Shown one piece after another: positions 1 to 6,788 of a stretch of 32,030 bases of DNA. Position numbers and translations under genes: made by a program. Location: positions 1-32,030 of the forward strand of contig SHAT01000022.1 of NCBI GenBank assembly GCA_004213175.1, in the 5' to 3' direction. The stretch is from Pseudomonadota bacterium (GTDB taxonomy: Bacteria; SAR324; NAC60-12). The notes beneath the pieces are model-generated. The model saw only the letters and a list, made by a program, of their open reading frames with translations, had not been told where the DNA came from and searched no databases. The first letter of the stretch is position 1, and every line of letters starts with the position of its first letter.

Positions 1-724
1 CCAAATCTTTGGTTACATCAAGCCAGCATTCGTTTTTTTCAATCTCAGCCTCAGCCAGAACAATGGCACATTCTTTATTTAATAGAGCACCACGGTTATC
101 ACAGATTTCTTTTCGTTTATCCTCCAGGGACCTAAATAGTGCACTCAGAATGGACTCCTTAATTCCATCGACACCCGTTTTCTTGCTTTCCCCGTAGGCA
201 TTAAGGTCCTCACCAGTAATTGTAGTAACCATTGTCTCTTCAGTATTGTTTACCTGCACGTCATAAATGCATGCATCGTTCGAAAGACCTGCCGGAGGAA
301 TTTGGATAACTTCCCTAAAATAACGCGTAATGAGCGAAATAGCGATTTCAGAAGTCAATATTGGATCCAAAGGTCCCTGGTTTATTTTTTTAAGGAATTG
401 ACCCTTTTCATATTTATTTGGATTATTGAATATTTTCTTATAACGATCCCAATTTTCACTTTTCTTATGAGTCTTAATCATCTTCTTAAGATTACTGTAA
501 CCAAGTTCCTTTACGATAATATCCCAGTTTTTTTGAATATTGCTCTGGTATCGCATATCAATTTCAACTTCAACCAGTCTTTCCTCATTAGATTGTGAGA
601 CTTTTTGTTGGTTTTCTTTAATATAAATTGTTACATAACAACTTATTTCTTCTGCTTGGACTTCGATGAGTCCTGCAAATAAAATAGGTATGATTAAAAT
701 GAATAATTTTCTTAGAATTAACAT
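1..724 (-). CDS. Secreted protein of unknown function, 3' end outside the window
   Basis: An uninterrupted minus-strand reading frame of about 241 codons runs from an ATG at 724 to the left edge, so the C-terminus is missing. It begins MLILRKLFILIIPILFAG, a hydrophobic signal peptide probably cleaved after VQA/EE near residue 26, so the product is exported. The mature part is charged, has four cysteines in its last 50 visible residues and contains a lysine-rich stretch near residues 75-115. I recognise no family. The Shine-Dalgarno is weak (GAAGAAA). It lies 258 bp downstream of the HEAT lipoprotein gene on the same strand, but a strong terminator (908-950) separates them, so it probably has its own promoter. 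The long open frame and signal peptide make it real; its function is unknown. Confidence 0.75.
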   Translation of the reverse strand, partial: MLILRKLFILIIPILFAGLIEVQAEEISCYVTIYIKENQQKVSQSNEERLVEVEIDMRYQSNIQKNWDIIVKELGYSNLKKMIKTHKKSENWDRYKKIFNNPNKYEKGQFLKKINQGPLDPILTSEIAISLITRYFREVIQIPPAGLSNDACIYDVQVNNTEETMVTTITGEDLNAYGESKKTGVDGIKESILSALFRSLEDKRKEICDNRGALLNKECAIVLAEAEIEKNECWLDVTKDL

Positions 725-791
725 AAATGTATTTCTTCAATTCTTTTTGCGATTATTCTAGCAAAGAAAGGATCAATGCTCACACTTAGTA

Positions 792-807
792 TCTCATTAA
801 AATGAGA
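792..807. repeat. Short perfect inverted repeat upstream of the secreted-protein gene
   Basis: A 16-bp perfect palindrome (TCTCATT, AA, AATGAGA) sits 68 bp upstream of the minus-strand start at 724, between the terminator at 908-950 and that start. It could be an operator or a 5'-leader hairpin. A short AT-rich palindrome can also arise by chance. Confidence 0.25.
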
Positions 808-907
808 AATATTTGTTACTTTATTGAACCTTGCTAAAAGAGAGTTACCCACTTTTTACAATTTAGAATTTATCACCTCTTTTTTTGGATTACTAACCAA
901 GCGAAAC

Positions 908-950
908 CAAAAAAACCGACTCGCACTAAAATTAAGAGCGAGCCGGTTTT
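908..950 (-). terminator. Intrinsic terminator of the HEAT-repeat lipoprotein gene
   Basis: Read on the minus strand, the stem AAAACCG-x-CTCGC pairs with GCGAG-x-CGGTTTT: 12 base pairs around one internal mismatch, with a 13-nt loop. Left arm is 912-924 and right arm 938-950. A run of seven T residues follows directly on the minus strand. It starts about 30 bp after the stop codon at 983, as expected for a rho-independent terminator. Confidence 0.85.
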
Positions 951-982
951 AAAATTAAGTTAAAAACTATTTAAAAGTTGAG

Positions 983-1837
983 TCAAAATCCTCTAATTTG
1001 ATAGAGAGAATTTTCAACAGCATTCCTGATACGTCCACTTTCATGCTGACCGTAACTTTCAAGCATTTCAATTCCTGACTTTGCTTTGAGTAGACCCAAT
1101 ATCCTAATCAGCCTTTCAGTCACCAATAATTCTCCAGTTTTCTTTTGCTTTTGGAGGGCGGTAATAGTTGCCTCAGCCGCATTTCTTCCAAGGTGCCTCA
1201 TGGCTTCCATTACCTGATCCGCAATTTCTTCATCTGCAAGATATGGTATCATCAAAGTAGCAACTCTTGGATTTTTTACACTCTTAAGTATATCAAAAGT
1301 GTCTCGATTCTCAAAAAATGAACGACCCTTGAGTAGTTTGCTGATTGAGTCAGCAATTTCTGGACCGACAGCAATCAGCAAGTCCTTGTAGTCAGCACGA
1401 TTAGAGCCTTGAGCAGAATCATAACGGGACACAATCAAATCTAATCCTGGCTTTCCATACCCTTTGAATGCATCTGCTAATGCGCGCACCATATCTGCAT
1501 TGGATTCGGTAATCATATCAGCTAAGTCTTCCATTGCAGGTTCATACTGGAGGCTACCTAAGTTACGTACAACCTCCCGGAGAACCCGATCATCTGATTC
1601 AGCCAGTCTTGGGTGTAGAGCAGGTCCAGCTTCAGGGCCCCCAATTTTACCGACCAACTTAACTGCCCGTAAGCGAACTTTTGGGCTGTCGTCTTCAAGC
1701 AAGGAAATAGCCATCTCCAAAGCTGCTTCTTTATCACCTTGGCGGTGCAGGGATTCAGCCTTTTCTATACTGGCACATCCCGTGATTACGAAAATGATCA
1801 GTATTAACCAAATCATTTTGTCTTTAATCGCAAGCAT
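983..1837 (-). CDS. HEAT-repeat lipoprotein
   Basis: This 284-residue protein opens with a signal peptide and a lipobox, ITGC at residues 18-21, so it should be lipidated at Cys21 and anchored in the envelope. Residues from about 30 to the end are paired alpha-helices of HEAT or Armadillo type: one repeat around 44-70 (SPKVRLRAVKLVGKIGG), the next around 75-103 (SDDRVLREVVRNLGSL), and degenerate copies to the C-terminus (HESGRIRNAVENSLYQI). Such proteins are usually protein-binding scaffolds; no enzymatic motif is visible. The start at 1837 is supported by AAGGAG five bases upstream. It lies 81 bp downstream of the FlgT-like lipoprotein gene on the same strand, so the two may be cotranscribed, and it ends at a clear terminator. 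Confidence 0.85.
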   Translation of the reverse strand: MLAIKDKMIWLILIIFVITGCASIEKAESLHRQGDKEAALEMAISLLEDDSPKVRLRAVKLVGKIGGPEAGPALHPRLAESDDRVLREVVRNLGSLQYEPAMEDLADMITESNADMVRALADAFKGYGKPGLDLIVSRYDSAQGSNRADYKDLLIAVGPEIADSISKLLKGRSFFENRDTFDILKSVKNPRVATLMIPYLADEEIADQVMEAMRHLGRNAAEATITALQKQKKTGELLVTERLIRILGLLKAKSGIEMLESYGQHESGRIRNAVENSLYQIRGF

Positions 1838-1918
1838 TATAACTCCTTTTTTAATTTATAGTGTTTTGAAAATTATCAGCATCCAAGAGAGCAGATAATT
1901 TATAAACAAATTACTTTT

Positions 1919-3277
1919 TTAATCCTCATCTGGAATCCGCACAAAAACAAGATCTGTTAAATCCGGGGCGATAATAGGTTCATTTGTATTGATCCCTTTA
2001 GTGTCAAGAATTTCCATAATTTTATCACCAAGATCTTCCGTTTTTCCTGCATGACGAACTACGATCGTAACAATTGTCGGCACTGAATTATCAAAACTGA
2101 TGTAACGAAAATCATCACTTTCTACTTGTTTCAATTTTGTCCTTAGACTCCGGACCTCTTTACTTGTAAAATCCTTGAGCACCAACTCGTAAGCTATGAG
2201 CGGATTTCCACCAACTGAAATAGTAGACATTTCTTTTATTACCTGAGGAACGAACTCTTTCTGCATGTCAGCATATGAATCCTTGACAAGACCGGCGATC
2301 ATAGACGATGTAATAACGCTTGCTCCTCCACGCCGCGCTACGTTGACCACAGAGTTGGCAAAGGCACCTCCTCTTCCAGTTGAGATGTTTTTAGCCGTGA
2401 CGTTTAGTGAAAGTGCTATATCACCTTTGACATTTCCGTTGACTGCAAAAATATTAACTTCAACTACAACCTTAGCTAGCTCTCGGAGTAAACTGATCCC
2501 GGTTGTGTAAAACTCTTCAGCATTTTGAATTTGAGTATTAAGCAATGCTTTGTCTGCCGGGCTTCCGGAAACTATTGCCATGAACTGTTCTTTGGAAATT
2601 TTTCCGAACCGTTCCTTAAGTTTTTCATCGGTTTGTGCCGAAGTAACAGCATTACGAAAATCCATCGCTCTCAAACCCCGCTGGTTCAAATCTGTTTGAA
2701 TCTGGTTCATCATGGCGTCTTCAATATCCTTAAACGTGAATCCTGATGCAGACAGATCAATGTCTTTCTTACTTGTGATCACCACAACGAGCGAACTTGC
2801 ACTGTTGTTTATAAGTTTGAGATCTTTCTGTATGGCAACCAGAACTTTTTGACGATCAACCTTGTGGGCAGAATCTATACCGTAATACTTGCCTCCAAAG
2901 ATTTTTTTCTCGTCATTGACTTCACTTTTAATAATATACTTTTGGATATTTTTGGAGAGATACTGTTCTATATCTGAAAATTTATCATTGTAATCTTCAT
3001 CAGCCAATAATTCGCGTACCATTTCATCAACTGCCTGTGTACCGGCTATTTCCAATGCTTTGGCTTTTGCTGCTCTGATATCATTTCGCTTAATGAAAGC
3101 TTTGGCCTTTATTCTGATTACTCGTACACCAGGCGAATCCTCTTTAAGAGTCACACGTCCACTTAAATCAGCCAGAGTAAGAAAATTTTCCGGCTTAGGC
3201 TTTACTTCTTTTGAGGCACAACCACTAAGCATAAACATGCCAATTAAAATTGAAAGATATAGATTATTTTTTCGCAT
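1919..3277 (-). CDS. FlgT-like / LPP20-like lipoprotein
   Basis: This 452-residue protein has a signal peptide ending in the lipobox LSGC (residues 17-20), so Cys20 should be lipidated. Residues about 55-92 form the amphipathic helix pattern AKAKALEIAGTQAVDEMV, the signature-like helix of FlgT-N and LPP20-type envelope proteins. Residues about 165-300 alternate strands and helices (SLVVVITSKKDI, then VVVEVNIFAVNG), resembling the CsgG/TolB-like fold of the middle part of FlgT. A last domain spans about 350-450. FlgT is a flagellar H-ring protein in Vibrio, but no flagellar gene is nearby, so a flagellar role is not supported. The family assignment is inferred from the pattern, not from a search. 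A similar helix occurs in the partial gene at the right edge of the window. Confidence 0.75.
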   Translation of the reverse strand: MRKNNLYLSILIGMFMLSGCASKEVKPKPENFLTLADLSGRVTLKEDSPGVRVIRIKAKAFIKRNDIRAAKAKALEIAGTQAVDEMVRELLADEDYNDKFSDIEQYLSKNIQKYIIKSEVNDEKKIFGGKYYGIDSAHKVDRQKVLVAIQKDLKLINNSASSLVVVITSKKDIDLSASGFTFKDIEDAMMNQIQTDLNQRGLRAMDFRNAVTSAQTDEKLKERFGKISKEQFMAIVSGSPADKALLNTQIQNAEEFYTTGISLLRELAKVVVEVNIFAVNGNVKGDIALSLNVTAKNISTGRGGAFANSVVNVARRGGASVITSSMIAGLVKDSYADMQKEFVPQVIKEMSTISVGGNPLIAYELVLKDFTSKEVRSLRTKLKQVESDDFRYISFDNSVPTIVTIVVRHAGKTEDLGDKIMEILDTKGINTNEPIIAPDLTDLVFVRIPDED

Positions 3278-3319
3278 TTTAGCTCCAGATTTTTGGCGAC
3301 AGGTTTAAAATAATTTCAT

Positions 3320-3347
3320 TAACAAGTCTGAGTTCTCAGACTTGTTA
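3320..3347. repeat. Perfect 28-bp palindrome in a divergent intergenic region
   Basis: Thirteen bases repeat perfectly inverted around the centre at 3333/3334; the left arm is TAACAAGTCTGAG. It lies 43 bp upstream of the FlgT-like lipoprotein start (minus) and 100 bp upstream of the divergent secreted-protein gene (plus). Neither strand has an adjoining T-run, so it is not a typical terminator. It could be an operator for a dimeric regulator or a 5'-leader hairpin of the lipoprotein mRNA. Confidence 0.6.
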
Positions 3348-3447
3348 CAGACAAAAGGTTTCTTTTTCGTGGTTCAGGATTGCGCATTTTCGAAGATAAT
3401 GAGATCCTAAAATTTATAATTTTTATACAATAATAGAAATAGAATAA

Positions 3448-4275
3448 TTGATTTTGTTACGAAAGTCCATAATTATCATACTTGCAATTCTGCTCAATTT
3501 AAGCAACCCTGCAGCTGCTTATTATCCTATTAACTGGGATGATTTGATGTACCAAATGCAAAAGAGGATGAGTTGGCAGATAGCAAGGATGGAAACAGTC
3601 GTTCAAATCTTTGACCCATTTTTTAATGATACCGAAGGCGAACCACCAAAAAGACCAATTGAATTGCCTGCAAGGAGTTTCAAACAAGTTATTCATTGGC
3701 AGGACGGTAAAGCTCTGGTGGTGGAAACGCATGACGAACAAGGTGAATTATTACATTTTCATTATGAAAACAATGCTGATCAGCTCTCTATTTCATTGAA
3801 TGACAACCGCAGTTTTTCGACAGCCGATATTTTACCTCGTGAATTACGTTTCCGTTCAAGATATGAGGAGAATCGGAGCAGAGCACTGCAAGAATTTGGC
3901 ATTGTAAGCAAAGAGGTGGCATATCATATTCGTGATGATAATCACGTTTTTCTAAGGATAGGAAACTTGGAATCTGGACATTATGCTTTGCTCAATCCAA
4001 AAACTTATGAATTATACTCTATGCATAACAGGATTTGGCAGGAGGACGGAAGCTCTCTAGATTTAACAATCGTTTTTAAAAAATATGAGACTTATCGCTG
4101 GCAAACATATGCTAAAGTTACAGAATATTTTTTTGATAAACAATTATTTAAACGCATGACAGTTAGTAAAATCCGTACTCTCTCACGTTTACCTATTAAG
4201 AAACTTAAAAAACAAGCCTTCAATTTGCGCCGAGCTAATAATACTGCAACCCTTTTGAACGACTATGCGCTTTAA
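3448..4275 (+). CDS. Periplasmic protein of unknown function paired with a SurA-like gene
   Basis: The 275-residue product starts with a signal peptide (LLRKSIIIILAILLNLSNPAAA, cleavage near residue 24), so it is exported. The rest is rich in beta-strand-like segments (KALVVETHDEQGELLHF, SGHYALLNPKTYELYSM, YAKVTEYFFDKQLFKRMTV) and ends in a basic region. The run of strands loosely resembles LolA/RseB-type lipoprotein-binding folds, but I do not recognise a family. The start is TTG at 3448 with no clear Shine-Dalgarno; the next in-frame ATG is codon 34 and would lose the signal peptide. The 3' end overlaps the SurA-like gene by 11 bp, which suggests translational coupling and a shared envelope role. 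Confidence 0.75.
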   Translation: MILLRKSIIIILAILLNLSNPAAAYYPINWDDLMYQMQKRMSWQIARMETVVQIFDPFFNDTEGEPPKRPIELPARSFKQVIHWQDGKALVVETHDEQGELLHFHYENNADQLSISLNDNRSFSTADILPRELRFRSRYEENRSRALQEFGIVSKEVAYHIRDDNHVFLRIGNLESGHYALLNPKTYELYSMHNRIWQEDGSSLDLTIVFKKYETYRWQTYAKVTEYFFDKQLFKRMTVSKIRTLSRLPIKKLKKQAFNLRRANNTATLLNDYAL

Positions 4276-5320
4276 CAATTTCTCACGGTTTTTATTATTT
4301 TACATTTCATTAAGCATAGGCTTTTTTGTATCACATCCACTTGCCGAAATGCAGGTGGTTGATAGAATCTATCTAATTGTCAACAGCCAGATGTTAACTC
4401 GCAACGAAGCTCAGGATGTAGCAACAGCACTTAAGGAACAAAATACTTCTGTGGTATATACACAAACCGAACAAGATAGAAAACTGATGACTAACCTAGT
4501 GCAGGAAATGTTACTGTTGGATCGCGCGAAAGCTTTACAAATTACTCCTGGAGCAAAGGATATAGAATCACGTTTGGATCGTCTAGCCATTGACCAACCT
4601 AAATTGTTTGAGGTCTATAAAGAAGATGAATTAAAGGAACAACTTATTCGAGAATTTAAAAAACATCACGTTATCAACCGCGAAGTCGATTCAAAAATCA
4701 GAATAGAAGCAGCGGAAATAGAACTTTTTTGTAAACAACAATTGCGCAAGAATCGTAAAGTAGGTTTGGCACAGATTCTTCTTCATGGCTCAGATAATGA
4801 AATTCAGTCCAAAGTTGAGTTGATCAGATTGGCTTTTGAAAGTGGAACCAGTTTTGAAAAACTGGCAAAACAGCATTCTGCCGATTCAAGCGCCAAAAGT
4901 ACAGGAGGCAAACTGGGAGTTTTTAAGCCTGGTGATTTGCTTGAGGAAATAAGAGAAGTTACAATCAATTTGGAACCCGAACAAATCAGTCAAGTTGTAA
5001 AGACAAAATTAGGGAATCACCTTCTTTATATTTACAAAGAAGAATTTGATGAAGGGCTGGACTGCACAAGTCTCAAACCAGATCAGGAAACAAACTACTC
5101 AAATGCATTATATAAGCAGAAACGTGACACACTTTTGAAAAATTACATGGATGAACTCTTTGCCTGTGCAAATATCGAAATTAAAGATCCGGGGAAAAGT
5201 GGTCTGCCAGTCTCAACTTCCTTACCTTTAGTAGACAAAGTAAATATCAATTGCCAGACCCGGAGAATGATGGTACTCCCCAAAAAAAAAGAAAAAAAGA
5301 AAGCGAAAAGACAACAATAA
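4265..5320 (+). CDS. SurA-like periplasmic peptidyl-prolyl isomerase / chaperone
   Basis: This 351-residue protein has an N-terminal signal (cleavage near LAEM, residues 26-29). A SurA-N-like helical region follows (about 30-150), opening with VVDRIYLIVNSQMLTRNEAQ, the usual start of the SurA chaperone core. One parvulin (PPIC) domain lies at about 165-260, with AQILLHG, SADSSAKSTGGKLGVF and LGNHLLYIYKEE. Proteins of this type help outer-membrane proteins fold in the periplasm. E. coli SurA has two parvulin domains and about 430 residues; this one has a single domain. It ends in an unusual very basic tail (KKKEKKKAKRQQ, residues 340-351). The gene starts inside the end of the upstream secreted-protein gene. 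Confidence 0.85.
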   Translation: MRFNNFSRFLLFYISLSIGFFVSHPLAEMQVVDRIYLIVNSQMLTRNEAQDVATALKEQNTSVVYTQTEQDRKLMTNLVQEMLLLDRAKALQITPGAKDIESRLDRLAIDQPKLFEVYKEDELKEQLIREFKKHHVINREVDSKIRIEAAEIELFCKQQLRKNRKVGLAQILLHGSDNEIQSKVELIRLAFESGTSFEKLAKQHSADSSAKSTGGKLGVFKPGDLLEEIREVTINLEPEQISQVVKTKLGNHLLYIYKEEFDEGLDCTSLKPDQETNYSNALYKQKRDTLLKNYMDELFACANIEIKDPGKSGLPVSTSLPLVDKVNINCQTRRMMVLPKKKEKKKAKRQQ

Positions 5321-5465
5321 GATAAAATACCGAAACTAGTCTCTTTTGAAATCATAGATCAATAGGTGATACTGAGGGCTTTGTATTAACCTTTGTAATT
5401 AGAGCAGACTAGTTAAATAATGATTTTCCTTATCTCAGAAATATAATACCGAATCAAGCAGTAAT

Positions 5466-5483
5466 ATGCTTAAAGCATTTTTT
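5466..5483 (+). terminator. Possible weak terminator after the SurA-like gene
   Basis: A short hairpin (ATGCT, TAA, AGCAT) at 5466-5478 runs into six T residues and a pyrimidine-rich stretch, about 145 bp after the surA-like stop. The stem is only five base pairs, mostly AT, so this is a candidate. Nothing else is evident in the 272-bp gap 5321-5592. Confidence 0.3.
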
Positions 5484-5592
5484 CTCTTTCCGAACTTTTC
5501 AAAAATAACTATAGCCAAAACATTCACAACATTCCAATTACATCCGATTACCATAAATCCATGGGACTGGGGAGTTTTTAGACGAACTCATC

Positions 5593-6474
5593 TCAAGATT
5601 CTAATTTGAGGCTATTAAAAAGTTCATAAGCTTTTTCAGGAGTTTCATTTTGATGAACCACAGCACGCACGGCCTGGATCATAGGAACAGGAGCTTCAGA
5701 CTGGAAAATATTTCTACCCATGTCCACTCCTGCAGCACCTTGTTGAATTGCGTTGTAAGCCATTTTTAATGCATCCAGTTCAGGCAGTTTCTTTCCACCG
5801 GCAATCACAATTGGAACTGGACAACTTGCGGTAACGGTTTCAAAATCTTTTTCAACATAATATGTTTTAATATAATGTGCACCAAGCTCAGCGCAAATTC
5901 TAGTGGCAAGTCGAAAATAACGGGCGTCACGGACCAGTTCTTTGCCTACTGCAGTAACAGCTAAAGTTGGTATTCCATATCGTGTACCTTGATCAACTAA
6001 TTTGGTCATGTTGATAATTGATTGCTTTTCATGCTCTCCTCCTATAAAAACCTGGACTGCCATCGCAGCTACATTCATGCGGATTGAATCTTCTATATCA
6101 ACAGAGATCTCCTCATTTGAAAGTTCCTTGAGCATGCTAGTCCCACCTGATGCTCGCATCACGATGGATTGATTCATTGAAGGCGGGACAACACTTCTTA
6201 AAACCCCTCGTGTCAACATCAAAGTATCTGCAAAAGGAGCCAGCGGCATGATATTCACATCAATCCTTTCAAGCCCGGTGGTTGCTCCCTGAAAATAACC
6301 GTGGTCAAATGCCAACATTACGGTACGTCCCGTTTCTGGTTTAAAAATCCGGGCTAAACGGTTTTGCATGCCCCAACCAAGCGCGTTAGAACCTTTCAGA
6401 TAAAACACGTCCGATTTTTGTGGAATGTCCAAATAATATTCTTTCGTGTCTTGTACCGCGTCTAAATCAGCCAT
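5593..6474 (-). CDS. lsrF: LsrF, 3-hydroxy-5-phosphonooxypentane-2,4-dione thiolase
   Basis: This 293-residue class I aldolase-fold enzyme matches E. coli LsrF, as I recall it, almost without gaps. Shared blocks include [11 protein letters not shown] (residues 53-63), [27 protein letters not shown] (202-209), [11 protein letters not shown] and [11 protein letters not shown]. The Schiff-base lysine falls at Lys203, as in E. coli LsrF. LsrF transfers the acetyl group of 3-hydroxypentane-2,4-dione 5-phosphate to CoA, giving acetyl-CoA and DHAP, the last step of autoinducer-2 breakdown. No lsrK, lsrG, lsr transporter or lsrR is in the window. It lies 314 bp downstream of the aldolase/SDR gene on the same strand, suggesting a different feeder pathway (see findings). 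AGGG lies about eight bases upstream of the ATG. Confidence 0.9.
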   Translation of the reverse strand: MADLDAVQDTKEYYLDIPQKSDVFYLKGSNALGWGMQNRLARIFKPETGRTVMLAFDHGYFQGATTGLERIDVNIMPLAPFADTLMLTRGVLRSVVPPSMNQSIVMRASGGTSMLKELSNEEISVDIEDSIRMNVAAMAVQVFIGGEHEKQSIINMTKLVDQGTRYGIPTLAVTAVGKELVRDARYFRLATRICAELGAHYIKTYYVEKDFETVTASCPVPIVIAGGKKLPELDALKMAYNAIQQGAAGVDMGRNIFQSEAPVPMIQAVRAVVHQNETPEKAYELFNSLKLES

Positions 6475-6788
6475 TATTTTTCCCTTTCAATATATTTAGT
6501 TAATATTAATATTTATTACCGCAAATTTTCAGCTACAAATGCTGATAACAAATCTTCTTTCATCCATTAAATTCTGTTCCATAGATATAAATTTCAATCC
6601 ATGAGTTAATAGTTTTAACTAATCAAACCATCTTTTTAGTAAAGAACAGAAGTTAAAAATATAATCTTCATACCAGTGTTCATAAGACATTACTTGCACA
6701 GTCTGACTAAATTTAATCCCTAAAGAATTCCACATTACAGTACTCAACACATAATATATATTTGAACATTACAGAGTAACAATCCTTT
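6475..6788. other. AT-rich intergenic gap between aldolase/SDR gene and lsrF
   Basis: This 314-bp gap holds no open frame of note and no recognisable RNA gene. It contains AATATTAATATT and other AT palindromes just before the lsrF ribosome binding site. No convincing -35/-10 pair or terminator stem was found on the minus strand, so whether lsrF is in the same transcript as the upstream genes is undecided. Confidence 0.5.

Noticed and set aside
302-598. Plus-strand 98-codon open frame
   Set aside because: It lies wholly inside the longer minus-strand frame 1-724, which has a signal peptide; the plus-strand translation has no start signal or recognisable motif.
1464-1898. Plus-strand 144-codon open frame
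   Set aside because: Antisense to the HEAT-repeat lipoprotein gene, which has a good ribosome binding site, lipobox and terminator.
1870-1901. 8-bp inverted repeat (AAATTATC ... GATAATTT) between the two lipoprotein genes as a terminator
   Set aside because: The stem is almost all AT, the loop is 16 nt, and only a short T-run follows on the minus strand; too weak to call.
3415-3420. TATAAT upstream of the gene at 3448 as a -10 box
   Set aside because: The -10 is perfect, but no acceptable -35 lies 16-18 bp upstream and the region is very AT-rich.
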